DNA of 64,000 nucleotides from Cellulomonas chitinilytica. Lineage in GTDB: Bacteria; Actinomycetota; Actinomycetes; Actinomycetales; Cellulomonadaceae. A program made the translations under genes and the position numbers. This document shows positions 41,656 through 49,682 of the stretch, in pieces. Position 1 is the stretch's first letter. Each line of letters starts with the position of its first letter. Where the stretch lies: positions 164,092 to 228,091 of the forward strand of contig NZ_BONK01000010.1 of NCBI RefSeq assembly GCF_016862675.1. Direction: 5' to 3'. A model generated the notes under the pieces. The model did no database searches, had not been told where the DNA came from, and worked only from the letters and a program-made list of their open reading frames with translations.

Positions 41656-41671
41656 TCACATCGGCCACCTC

Positions 41672-41698
41672 TTGAACATGTTCAACTGAACATGTTCA
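41672..41698 (+). promoter_or_regulatory. Tandem palindromic TetR operators over a promoter
   Basis: TTGAACATGTTCAA (41672-41685) and TGAACATGTTCA (41687-41698) are perfect palindromes. TTGAAC (41672-41677) and TTCAAC (41695-41700) can serve as -35 and -10 with a 17-base spacer, so the sites cover the promoter of the TetR gene. Confidence 0.7.
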
Positions 41699-41707
41699 AC
41701 TCTTGTC

Positions 41708-42364
41708 ATGGCCGACGACAGGCTCGATACCCGCTCCCACATCCGCGCGACCGCCCTGCGTCTGTTCCGCGACCGCGGGTACGCCGCGACGACGATGCGG
41801 GCCATCGCGGAGGAGGCCGGCGTCGCGACGGGCAACGCCTACTACCACTTCGCGTCCAAGGACCACCTGGTCCAGGAGCTGTACCTGGACGTCAACCGCG
41901 ACCACGCCGCCCGCGTCCGCGCGACGCTCGACGCGGGCGGTGACCTCACGTCCCGGCTCCGCGCCGTGCTGCTCGCGAGCGTCGACGCGTTCGGGGACTA
42001 CCACGCGTTCGGCAGCGAGTTCGTGACCGTCGCGATCCGCCCGGGCTCGGCCGCGAGCCCGTTCTCGCCGGCGTCGGCCGAGGCCCGCGAGCTGAGCCAG
42101 GCCCTGTACCGGGAGGTCGTCGACGGCGCGACGCCCGCGGTCCCGGAGGCGCTGCGAGGCGAGCTGCCGGAGCTGCTGTGGCTCGCGCAGCTCGGCGTCA
42201 CGTTGTTCTGGGTCCACGACGGGTCGCCGGGGGCGCGGCGGACGCGTGCGCTCGTCGAGGGGGCGGCGCCCCTCGTCGGCCGCCTCGTGCGACTGAGCCG
42301 GCTGCCGGTGCTGCGCGGCGCGGTCGACGACCTGCTCGGCCTGGTGCGGACGGTCCGGGCATGA
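41708..42364 (+). CDS. TetR-family transcriptional regulator
   Basis: A 218-residue repressor. The helix-turn-helix lies at about 12-58 (RDRGYAATTMRAIAEEAGVATGNAYYHFASKDHL); the rest is a helical ligand domain of unknown specificity. The ATG is seven bases after the putative -10, so it is leaderless or nearly so. Two palindromes GAACATGTTC overlap the promoter, suggesting autorepression. Its stop overlaps the start of the YndJ-DUF1990 gene (ATGA), so it probably controls that gene. Confidence 0.92.
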   Translation: MADDRLDTRSHIRATALRLFRDRGYAATTMRAIAEEAGVATGNAYYHFASKDHLVQELYLDVNRDHAARVRATLDAGGDLTSRLRAVLLASVDAFGDYHAFGSEFVTVAIRPGSAASPFSPASAEARELSQALYREVVDGATPAVPEALRGELPELLWLAQLGVTLFWVHDGSPGARRTRALVEGAAPLVGRLVRLSRLPVLRGAVDDLLGLVRTVRA

Positions 42365-43743
42365 CAGCCCCGCTGGACCCATTGGCGCTCGACGTGGTCC
42401 GAGTCGTCGTGGCGCTCGGTGCCGTGGTCGTGCTGCCGGCGGGCCTGCGTCTGCTCGGCGACGACGTCGTGCCCCGGTCCTCGGCCGCGGGATGGCCGGT
42501 CGTCGGCATCCTCGCCGGGGTCGCGGTGTGGTTGCCGGTGGGTCCGGCCGCCGCGCTGCTCGCCGTCCCGTTCGCCGCAGCGTGCGGGTTCCTCGCCGGG
42601 TGCGCCGCCCGGCTCACGGTGCGTGGACCGTGGCGTCGTCCCTGGACGGCCTGCACGGTGGTGTCCCTCGCGACGCCCGCGGCCGGTGCGGCGGCCCTCG
42701 TCGCCGAGCGTGCCGGGTGGGGTCTGCTGGGGTTCTCGGGTGACTACCTCGCCCTGACCGTCCCGCACATGCTGTTCGCCGGGTTCGGCGCCTGTCTCGT
42801 CGCCGGCCTGCTGGCGCGCGCGGTGCCGTCGCTGGCCGGAACGGTCGGGGCGGTGGCCGCGCCGGTCGGGGTTCTCGTCGTGCTGCTCGGGTACTTCGTG
42901 TCCGACGGCGTCGAGCTCGTCGGCGCGGTGCTGCTGACGGCCGGACTGTGGTGCGCGGCCGGAGCAGCGTCGGGGCTCGGCCGGGGACGGGTGCACCCGC
43001 GCGCCGCACGCGCGCTCACGGTGGCGGTCGTCGTGTCGATGACGCTCGCCCTGTGGTGGGCGATGGGCGAGGCGACCGGGCTGCCGCACCCCGACCTCGG
43101 CTGGATGGTGGCGACGCACGGCATCCTCAACGCGGGAGCCGTCGTGGTCTGCGTCCTGCTGGCGCTCCGGATCGTGGGGTCGGCGGCCGGGACCCGCGGC
43201 GGGTCCGACGAGCTGACGTACACCCCGGTGGGTGGCACCCGCACGGGCGACCGCCCGCCGGGCTTCCGGAGCCTCCAGGTCCGCCACCTGGTCCTCGCCG
43301 GTGCCGACGAGCGCGACAGGGACCGGGTCGGCGAGGCGCTGCGCACGGGCCGGGTGCACGCCGCCGCCGGCGTGGACGTGCGGATCGAGGGCGGCCGCAC
43401 GGTCCCGGGTGCCCGGGTCGAGACCTCGATCGGAGCCGGCCCGTTCCGGGTGACCGAGCCGTGCCGGGTGGTCTGGGCCACGCCCGACGGGTTCGGCTAC
43501 GGCACGCTCCCGGGGCACCTGTTCCGGGGCGAGGAGGCGTTCACGGTCGAGCTCGACGACGTCGGCCTGTGGTTCGTCGTGGTCGCGTACTCGACGCCGG
43601 CGGTCGGCTGGGTGCGGGCGCTCGGACCGCTGGTGGTGGTCGGGCAACGGCTCTACGTCCGGCTCCTCGCCCGAGGAGCGCGCCGGGTCGCCGTCCGGCG
43701 GGCGGGCGACGGCGCTCGACGGGTCCGGGCGGGAGCCCGATGA
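42361..43743 (+). CDS. YndJ-like membrane protein fused to DUF1990
   Basis: A 460-residue two-part protein of unknown function. Residues 1-275 carry about eight or nine transmembrane helices and the YndJ-like region (HMLFAGFGACLVAGLLARA, then MGEATGLPHPDLGWMVATHG). Residues 285-445 are a soluble DUF1990 domain (YTPVGGTRTGDRPPGF, GFGYGTLPGHLFRGEEAFTV, VVAYSTPAVGWVRALGPLV). The C-terminal 20 residues are Arg/Ala-rich. ATG is inside the TetR stop (ATGA). Both domains are often separate in other bacteria. No catalytic motif is recognisable. Confidence 0.8.
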   Translation: MTAPLDPLALDVVRVVVALGAVVVLPAGLRLLGDDVVPRSSAAGWPVVGILAGVAVWLPVGPAAALLAVPFAAACGFLAGCAARLTVRGPWRRPWTACTVVSLATPAAGAAALVAERAGWGLLGFSGDYLALTVPHMLFAGFGACLVAGLLARAVPSLAGTVGAVAAPVGVLVVLLGYFVSDGVELVGAVLLTAGLWCAAGAASGLGRGRVHPRAARALTVAVVVSMTLALWWAMGEATGLPHPDLGWMVATHGILNAGAVVVCVLLALRIVGSAAGTRGGSDELTYTPVGGTRTGDRPPGFRSLQVRHLVLAGADERDRDRVGEALRTGRVHAAAGVDVRIEGGRTVPGARVETSIGAGPFRVTEPCRVVWATPDGFGYGTLPGHLFRGEEAFTVELDDVGLWFVVVAYSTPAVGWVRALGPLVVVGQRLYVRLLARGARRVAVRRAGDGARRVRAGAR

Positions 43744-43880
43744 GCGCCACGGTCGGGACGTCGGAGCGGCGCGGGACCGGCGTCGACGCGCACCCGACGG
43801 CCTCGGGAGCGGCGCCGGCGGGGCGGCGGAGGCCGTCGCCGGTGAGCGCAGCGCAGACCGCCACGCCTACGGCAGGATGA
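43740..43880 (+). CDS. Possible small ORF (46 aa)
   Basis: The frame starts at an ATG overlapping the previous stop (ATGA) and ends five bases before nagA. The product is Ser/Thr/Ala/Arg-rich with no domain, membrane segment or Cys motif. Overlap suggests coupling, but composition gives no support that it is a protein. Confidence 0.2.
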   Translation: MSATVGTSERRGTGVDAHPTASGAAPAGRRRPSPVSAAQTATPTAG

Positions 43881-43884
43881 CGGC

Positions 43885-45132
43885 GTGACTGCTGAGACCG
43901 AGCCCGACCGTTCCCTCGTCCGCGGCCGGGTCGTGACCCCGTCCCGCGTCCTCGACGACGGCGTCGTCGTCGTCGAGCAGGGCGTCCTCACGTGGGTCGG
44001 CCCGGCGGAGCACCTGCCCGAGCACTGGGGCCCGGCGCCGGCGGCGGAGCCGACGGCGTCCGTGCTCCCGGGGCTCGTCGACCTGCACTGCCACGGTGGG
44101 GGTGGCGCGAGCTTCCCCGACGCGACCGACGCCGAGACGGTGCGGCGCGCGGTCGACGAGCACCGGCGACACGGCACGACGAGCCTGGTGGCGTCGCTCG
44201 TCACGGCACCGCGGGACGTGCTCCTCGCGCGGACCGCGTTGCTCGCGGACCTGGCCGACGCCGGCGAGATCGCGGGCATCCATCTGGAGGGCCCGTTCCT
44301 GTCCGCCGCCCGGTGCGGTGCGCAGAACCCGACGGACATGCTGACGGGCGACCCGGTGCTCGTCGCGGACGTCGCGCGGGCCGCCCGTGGTCACCTCGTG
44401 ACCATGACGGTCGCGCCCGAGGTCCCGGGGGTCGCCGACGGGAGCGGGGACGCGGACGACGTGCTCGCGGCGCTCGTCGCGGCGGGTGCGGTGCCGTCGA
44501 TCGGGCACACGGACGCGTCGGCGGAGCAGGTGGACGCGGCGGTCGACCGCGGCTTCGACCTGCTCGCGGCCTCGTCGACCACGCGCGCCGTGCGGCTGAC
44601 CGCCACGCACCTGTTCAACGGGATGCGTCCGCTGCACCACCGCGACCCCGGCCCGATCGCCGCCTGCCTCGCGGCGGGCGCGCGGGGCGAGCTGGTCGTG
44701 GAGCTGGTGGCGGACGGCACGCACCTCGCGGACGGCACGGTGCGCAGCGTGTTCGACGTCGTCGGCGCGGACGCGATCGCCCTGGTGACGGACGCGATGG
44801 CGGCCGCGGGCATGCCGGACGGCGACTACCGCCTGGGCCCGATGGCCGTGCGGGTCGCCGACGGGGTCGCGCGGATCGTCGACGACGCCGGTGCGTCGGG
44901 CGCGATCGCCGGGGGAGTGGCGCACCTCCTCGACGTGGTGCGTCAGGTCGTCGCCGCGGGGATCGGGTTGGTCGACGCGGTCCGCGCGGCGGCGACGACG
45001 CCTGCCGAGGTGCTCGGACGGCGGGACATCGGCGCGCTCGTGGTCGGGCGTCGTGCGGACCTGCTGGTGACGGACGCCGACCTGCGTCCGGTGCGCGTGA
45101 TGCGGGGCGGGCGGTGGCTGCCCGACGCCTGA
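43885..45132 (+). CDS. nagA: N-acetylglucosamine-6-phosphate deacetylase
   Basis: Amidohydrolase that removes acetate from GlcNAc-6-phosphate in amino-sugar catabolism or cell-wall recycling. 415 residues; GTG start with AGGATG upstream. The metal-site motifs are LPGLVDLHCHGGGG, HLEGPFLSAARCGAQNP, SIGHTDAS, ATHLFNGMRPLHHRDPG and VTDAMAAAGMPDGDY, the last holding the catalytic Asp. It converges on the LacI gene with two bases between stops, and there is no nagB or transporter beside it in this window. Confidence 0.95.
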   Translation: MTAETEPDRSLVRGRVVTPSRVLDDGVVVVEQGVLTWVGPAEHLPEHWGPAPAAEPTASVLPGLVDLHCHGGGGASFPDATDAETVRRAVDEHRRHGTTSLVASLVTAPRDVLLARTALLADLADAGEIAGIHLEGPFLSAARCGAQNPTDMLTGDPVLVADVARAARGHLVTMTVAPEVPGVADGSGDADDVLAALVAAGAVPSIGHTDASAEQVDAAVDRGFDLLAASSTTRAVRLTATHLFNGMRPLHHRDPGPIAACLAAGARGELVVELVADGTHLADGTVRSVFDVVGADAIALVTDAMAAAGMPDGDYRLGPMAVRVADGVARIVDDAGASGAIAGGVAHLLDVVRQVVAAGIGLVDAVRAAATTPAEVLGRRDIGALVVGRRADLLVTDADLRPVRVMRGGRWLPDA

Positions 45133-45134
45133 CC

Positions 45135-46139
45135 TCAGGCCGGCGCAGGCCCGGTGCTCGCGCGCACGGTGAGGACCGGGGACAGGAGCCGGGTCTCGGC
45201 GGGCTGGTCGCCGTCGAGCCGCGCCGCGGCCATGTCGACGGCGACGGAGCCGATGGTCATGGCGGGGATGTCCACGGCCGTCAGCGGCTGCTGCTGCCCG
45301 ACGGCCACGTCCTCGGGGCACACGGCGACGACGGAGATGTCGCGGGGGATCTCCTTGCCCCGCTCGCGCAGCGTGGCGAGCACGACGGGGAGCGCGACCT
45401 CGTTGTGCACGACGAGCGCGGTGACGTCGGGCAGCTGGTCGAAGACGCGGTCGACCGCGTCGACGGCGCCCGCGTGGGAGGACTCGCACGGCACGAAGAG
45501 CCCGGCGATGCCGCGTCGCGCCGTCTCGGTGGTGAAGCCGTGGACCATGCGCTGCGCGTAGGTGGTGCGTCGCTCGAGCACGAGGTGCGGTGACCCGACG
45601 AGCGCGATCTGCCGGTGGCCGAGGTCCGCGAGGTGATCGACGGCGAGCCGCGCGGAAGCCTCGAAGTCGAGGTCGACGCACGACAGGCCCTGCGGGTCGC
45701 GTGGCAGGCCGATGAGCACGGCGGGCTGCTTCTGGCGGCGCAGCAGGGGCAGGCGCGGGTCCTCGGCCTCGACGTCCATCATGATGAGCGCGTCGACCAT
45801 CGAGCCGGCCGCGACGCGGTCGACGCCGGCGAGGTCGTCCTGGGTGAGCAGCAGGACGTCGTGCTCGAAGTCGCGGGCGCGGGTGACGACACCGGTGACG
45901 AACTGCATGATGACGCCGACGTTGACGTCGACGCGCAGCGGGGCCATGAGCGCGAGCACGTTGGTGCGCTGGGACGCGAGCGCCCGGGCGCCGGCGTGGG
46001 GCCGGTAGCCGAGCTCGCGGACGGCCCGTTCGACGCGAGCCCGGGTGGGGGCGGAGATGGGCCGCTTGCCGGAGAGCGCGTAGGACACGGTCGAGACGGA
46101 GACGCCGGCGGCGCGCGCGACGTCGTCGATCGTGGTCAC
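45135..46139 (-). CDS. LacI-family repressor of the sugar locus
   Basis: A 334-residue regulator: helix-turn-helix TIDDVARAAGVSVSTVSYALSG and hinge helix RPHAGARALAS, followed by a periplasmic-binding-protein-like sensor (residues 62-330). GTG at 46139 with AGGAGG just upstream. It is divergent from the sugar ABC operon, and two GAAGCGCTTC palindromes lie at the two opposing transcription starts, so it very probably represses both itself and the operon. The inducer is likely an oligosaccharide, perhaps a xyloglucan product; this is inference from context. Confidence 0.93.
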   Translation of the reverse strand: MTTIDDVARAAGVSVSTVSYALSGKRPISAPTRARVERAVRELGYRPHAGARALASQRTNVLALMAPLRVDVNVGVIMQFVTGVVTRARDFEHDVLLLTQDDLAGVDRVAAGSMVDALIMMDVEAEDPRLPLLRRQKQPAVLIGLPRDPQGLSCVDLDFEASARLAVDHLADLGHRQIALVGSPHLVLERRTTYAQRMVHGFTTETARRGIAGLFVPCESSHAGAVDAVDRVFDQLPDVTALVVHNEVALPVVLATLRERGKEIPRDISVVAVCPEDVAVGQQQPLTAVDIPAMTIGSVAVDMAAARLDGDQPAETRLLSPVLTVRASTGPAPA

Positions 46140-46252
46140 GGCGGCACCCTCCTGAAGTCATTGCCCGGGCGCACCGCCTGGGACGGGAGTCACCCTATCC
46201 GGCCGTGCGCGCAGGACGGTCGACCGCCTCGCTCGCAGCGTCGCGAGTCGGT

Positions 46253-46262
46253 GAAGCGCTTC
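46253..46262. promoter_or_regulatory. LacI-type operator O1
   Basis: GAAGCGCTTC, directly downstream of the minus-strand -10 of the LacI gene. It shares the 15-base stretch GAAGCGCTTCGACGC with O2. Confidence 0.7.
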
Positions 46263-46339
46263 GACGCTAGCGCGCGAGCATGTCCGTATTCAAGTATCAA
46301 AGATCGCCTAGACACCGACAAACCCGCGCGCTAATGTCA

Positions 46340-46353
46340 TCGAAGCGCTTCGA
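46340..46353. promoter_or_regulatory. LacI-type operator O2
   Basis: TCGAAGCGCTTCGA, a perfect 14-bp palindrome two bases after the plus-strand -10 and over the expected start of the binding-protein mRNA. Confidence 0.75.
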
Positions 46354-46402
46354 CGCAACAGGGCGTTCCCGCCCAGCCATCCACTCGATGAGGAGACCCC
46401 GG

Positions 46403-47722
46403 ATGAGGATCAGCACACGGCGTTGGGCGGCCGTCACGGCCGCCGCCCTCCTGACGCCGCTCGCGTTGGCCGCCTGCAGCAGCGGCGGCTCGGACAGCTC
46501 GGGCGACGACGGTGCCGACGCCAAGACGCTCACGATCTGGCACTACGAGAACGACGAGTCCGCCATGGGCCAGGCCTGGAACAAGGCCATCGAGATCTTC
46601 AAGGACGAGCACCCCGGGGTCACGGTCGACCTGGAGCACCAGACGTTCGAGCAGATCCAGAAGAACGCCAAGATCGTGCTCACCGGCGACGACGTGCCGG
46701 ACGTCATGGAGTACAACAAGGGCAACGGGACCGCCGGCCAGCTCGCCTCGCAGGGCCTGCTCACCTCGCTGACGGACGTCGCCAAGGAGAAGGGCTGGGA
46801 CACCAAGCTCAGCGGCTCCCTGGCCACCACCGCCACCTACGACGAGAACGGCCTCATGGGCTCGGGCGACTGGTACGGCGTGCCGAACTACGGCGAGTTC
46901 GTCGGCGTCTACCTCAACGACGACATGTTCGCGGCGAACGGCATCGAGGTCCCCACCACGTTCGACGGCTTCGAGCAGGCGCTCGCCGCGTTCAAGGCCA
47001 AGGGCATCACCCCGCTCGCCGAGGCCGGCGCCGAGTACCCGCTCGGCCAGCTCTGGTACGAGCTCGTGCTGCACTACGGCGACCGCACGCTCGTCGACGA
47101 CTACCAGCTCTTCAAGAACGACGTCGACTGGCACGGCGACGCCATGACCAAGGCCACCGAGAAGCTCGACGAGTGGGTCAAGAAGGGCTACATCGCGTCC
47201 GACTCCGCCGGCCTCAAGGCGGAGGACATGGGGGTGTCGTTCATCGACGGCACCTACCCGGTCATGGTCTCGGGCTCGTGGTGGTTCGGCCGCCTGACCA
47301 GCGAGATCAAGTTCAACTGGTCGCAGACGCTCTTCCCCGAGAACACGCTGCACCCGGGCTCGTCGGGCAACATCTGGGTCGTCCCCACCAACGCGAAAGC
47401 GAAGTCGCTCGCGGAGGACTTCATCGACATCACCCTGCGGCCCGAGGTCCAGGACGTGCTCGGCCAGGCCGGTGGCCTGCCCGTCGCCGGTGACGTCTCG
47501 AAGATCACCGACCCGAAGACCGCCGAGCTCACCAAGAACTTCACCGACATCCTCGGTGACGACGGACTGGCCTACTACCCCGACTGGCCGGTCGCCGGGT
47601 TCTACGACGTGATCGTCAGCCAGCTGCAGTCGCTCGTGAACCAGTCCAAGTCGCCCGACGAGGTGCTCGACGGCCTCCAGGACGCGTACGAGTCCGGCAA
47701 GAAGGACCTGCTGGGCGAGTGA
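46403..47722 (+). CDS. Sugar ABC transporter substrate-binding lipoprotein
   Basis: Family 1 extracellular solute-binding protein, 439 residues, tethered by lipidated Cys25 (signal peptide ending Leu-Ala-Ala-Cys). The mature protein shows LTIWHYENDESAMGQAWNKA, DVPDVMEYNKGNG, YGVPNYGEFVGVYLNDDMF and a Trp-rich ligand cleft near GSWWFGRL, as in maltose/oligosaccharide binders. The ATG at 46403 is chosen for AGGAGA seven bases upstream; an in-frame ATG at 46388 is less likely. It opens the operon of two permeases and a GH31 enzyme; a strong hairpin follows the gene. Confidence 0.93.
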   Translation: MRISTRRWAAVTAAALLTPLALAACSSGGSDSSGDDGADAKTLTIWHYENDESAMGQAWNKAIEIFKDEHPGVTVDLEHQTFEQIQKNAKIVLTGDDVPDVMEYNKGNGTAGQLASQGLLTSLTDVAKEKGWDTKLSGSLATTATYDENGLMGSGDWYGVPNYGEFVGVYLNDDMFAANGIEVPTTFDGFEQALAAFKAKGITPLAEAGAEYPLGQLWYELVLHYGDRTLVDDYQLFKNDVDWHGDAMTKATEKLDEWVKKGYIASDSAGLKAEDMGVSFIDGTYPVMVSGSWWFGRLTSEIKFNWSQTLFPENTLHPGSSGNIWVVPTNAKAKSLAEDFIDITLRPEVQDVLGQAGGLPVAGDVSKITDPKTAELTKNFTDILGDDGLAYYPDWPVAGFYDVIVSQLQSLVNQSKSPDEVLDGLQDAYESGKKDLLGE

Positions 47723-47728
47723 TCCGAC

Positions 47729-47761
47729 GGCCCCGGGCGCAGCACACCCGCGCCCGGGGCC
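47729..47761 (+). terminator. Intercistronic hairpin after the binding protein gene
   Basis: A perfect 12-bp stem (47729-47740 with 47750-47761) and 9-base loop lie just after the stop and before the permease genes. It may partly terminate or stabilise the 3' end so that more binding protein than permease is made. Confidence 0.65.
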
Positions 47762-47789
47762 CCGGACCTCTCCCGGACGGAGGAACCTC

Positions 47790-48770
47790 ATGACCCTCGA
47801 GTCGATCGAGCGCGCCGAGAGCGCGTCGACCACCGCCACCCCACCGGCGGGCCCGACGAAGCCGCGTCGCAGCCGGCCCGGATGGGTCCCGTACCTGCCG
47901 TACCTGATCCCCGGAGCGGTCGGCTTCGCGGTGGTCATCGGGATCCCGTTCGTGCAGAACGTGATCCTCAGCTTCCAGAAGTGGAAGGGCGGCATGGCCC
48001 CCCACCACTGGGTGGGGCTGCAGAACTACCAGGACCTGCTGCAGGACGAGCAGTTCTGGACGTCGTTCCGGAACTCCATCTCGATGATCGTCGCGATGGT
48101 CGTCGTCCCGACCCTCATCGGCCTGCTGCTGGCGTCCGTGCTGTTCGACTACATCGGCAAGACGTTCGGCGGACGGAGCGCGACGGTACTGAGGGCCACG
48201 TACTACCTGCCGCAGATCCTGCCGATCGCCGTCGCCGGCGTGCTGTGGAACTGGATCCTCAACGCGCAGACCGGGGCGGTCAACGAGATCCTGCGGTCGT
48301 GGGGCGTCGAGAACCCGCCCAACTGGCTCGGGTCGCCCACCACCGCCATGCCGAGCGTGATGCTGGTGCTCATCTGGGTGCAGATCGGCTACCCGGTCGT
48401 GGTGTTCATGTCGGCCCTGCAGCGCGTCGACCCCGAGCTGTACGAGGCGGCGGAGCTCGACGGCGCGGGCTGGTGGCGGCGGTTCCGCGCCATCACCGTC
48501 CCGCAGATCCGCCCCGAGACGTTCGTCGTGGTGCTCACCTGCACGGTGGCCGCGCTCAAGGTGTTCGGCCCGATCTACGTGCTGACCCGCGGCGGCCCGG
48601 AGAGCTCGACGCTCGTGCCGAGCTACTACTCGTACCTCAACTTCTTCGACAAGTCGAAGGTCGGCTACGGCGCCGCCGTCGCGAACGTGCTCACGCTCGT
48701 GATCGTCGTCGTCGCCGCCGTGATCCTGGTCTTGCAGGCGCGCTATGAGCGCAAGGAGGAGGGTCGCTGA
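47790..48770 (+). CDS. Sugar ABC transporter permease, MalF type
   Basis: A 326-residue inner-membrane permease with six transmembrane helices after a 30-residue cytoplasmic head. The EAA loop that docks the ATPase is YEAAELDGAGWWRRFRAITVPQIRPE. ATG follows GACGGAGGAACCTC. The stop overlaps the MalG-type start by one base. No ATPase gene is present in the locus, so a shared MsiK-type ATPase encoded elsewhere is expected. Confidence 0.93.
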   Translation: MTLESIERAESASTTATPPAGPTKPRRSRPGWVPYLPYLIPGAVGFAVVIGIPFVQNVILSFQKWKGGMAPHHWVGLQNYQDLLQDEQFWTSFRNSISMIVAMVVVPTLIGLLLASVLFDYIGKTFGGRSATVLRATYYLPQILPIAVAGVLWNWILNAQTGAVNEILRSWGVENPPNWLGSPTTAMPSVMLVLIWVQIGYPVVVFMSALQRVDPELYEAAELDGAGWWRRFRAITVPQIRPETFVVVLTCTVAALKVFGPIYVLTRGGPESSTLVPSYYSYLNFFDKSKVGYGAAVANVLTLVIVVVAAVILVLQARYERKEEGR

Positions 48771-49651
48771 TGGCCACCGCAACGCTGACGGCCCGGCCCG
48801 TCCCCGCCACCGCGAACAAGAGCCGGCACCACCGCGGCACGGCCCGCTGGGTCGTCCTCGCCCTCGCGGCCCTCGTCGCCCTCGCGATGCTGGTGCCGTT
48901 CCTCATCATGCTGCTCAACGCGTTCAAGTCCCCGGCGGACTACTCGCAGAACGGCCCGCTGAGCCTCCCGCACGAGTTCTACACGGAGGGCGTCACGAAC
49001 TTCTGGACGCGTGTGAACTTCCCGCAGAAGCTCGTCAACTCCATCTGGATCTCGGGCGCGGTCGCGATCGCCGGGACGCTGCTGTCGCTGTTCAACGCCT
49101 ACGCGATCGGCGTCGGCCGTGTGAAGGGCCGGCTGTGGATCGTCACGCTGTTCCTGCTCGCGACGATGCTCCCGCAGGAAGCGCTCATCTACCCGCTGTT
49201 CACGATGGCCTCCGACGTGGGCCTGTCGAACTCGCCGTGGTCGGTGATCATCATCTTCACCGTCATCCAGTCGGCGTTCGGCACGTACCTGCTGAGCTCG
49301 GTGCTCGGCACGTTCCCGAAGGCGCTGCTCGAGGCCGCGGCCCTGGACGGCGCGAGCCGCTGGCAGGTGCTGTGGAAGGTCGTCTTCCCAGTGGTCCGGC
49401 CCACGCTGTCGGTGCTGATGATCTTCTTCTTCATCTGGACGTGGAACGAGTTCTTCATCCCGCTGGTGATGCTCACGACGAACGACACCCAGACGATCCC
49501 GGTGGCCCTCGCCTCCCTGCAGGGCGACCGCATGATGGACGCGCCGACGACGAATGCCGGGGCCCTCGTCTCGCTCGTCCCCGCGGTCGTCTTCTTCCTC
49601 CTCTTCCAGCGCACCCTGACCCGTGGCGTGACCGCGGGCTCGGTGAAGTGA
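48770..49651 (+). CDS. Sugar ABC transporter permease, MalG type
   Basis: A 293-residue permease with six transmembrane helices; the EAA loop is LLEAAALDGASRWQVLWKVVFPVVRP. Its ATG shares one base with the previous stop (TGATG), so both permeases should be made in equal amount. The extracytoplasmic loop between helices 1 and 2 (residues 50-75) resembles carbohydrate permeases of the CUT1 class, which import oligosaccharides. Followed after 31 bases by the GH31 gene. Confidence 0.93.
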   Translation: MATATLTARPVPATANKSRHHRGTARWVVLALAALVALAMLVPFLIMLLNAFKSPADYSQNGPLSLPHEFYTEGVTNFWTRVNFPQKLVNSIWISGAVAIAGTLLSLFNAYAIGVGRVKGRLWIVTLFLLATMLPQEALIYPLFTMASDVGLSNSPWSVIIIFTVIQSAFGTYLLSSVLGTFPKALLEAAALDGASRWQVLWKVVFPVVRPTLSVLMIFFFIWTWNEFFIPLVMLTTNDTQTIPVALASLQGDRMMDAPTTNAGALVSLVPAVVFFLLFQRTLTRGVTAGSVK

Positions 49652-49682
49652 CCTCGTACGGCACACGAGCAAAGGCACAGGC

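Larger units (their letters stand above)
46140..46402. promoter_or_regulatory. Divergent promoter region, LacI gene / sugar ABC operon
   Basis: Plus strand: TAGACA (46309-46314), 17 bases, TAATGT (46332-46337). Minus strand: TTGAAT (46288-46293), 18 bases, TAGCGT (46264-46269). Each promoter has a LacI-type palindrome at its expected start point. Confidence 0.7.

Noticed and set aside
41645..41660. A second CRP-like site, TGTGC-CGGGGG-TCACA
   Set aside because: It overlaps the nucS hairpin, whose base pairing explains much of the sequence, so it is not listed as a feature.
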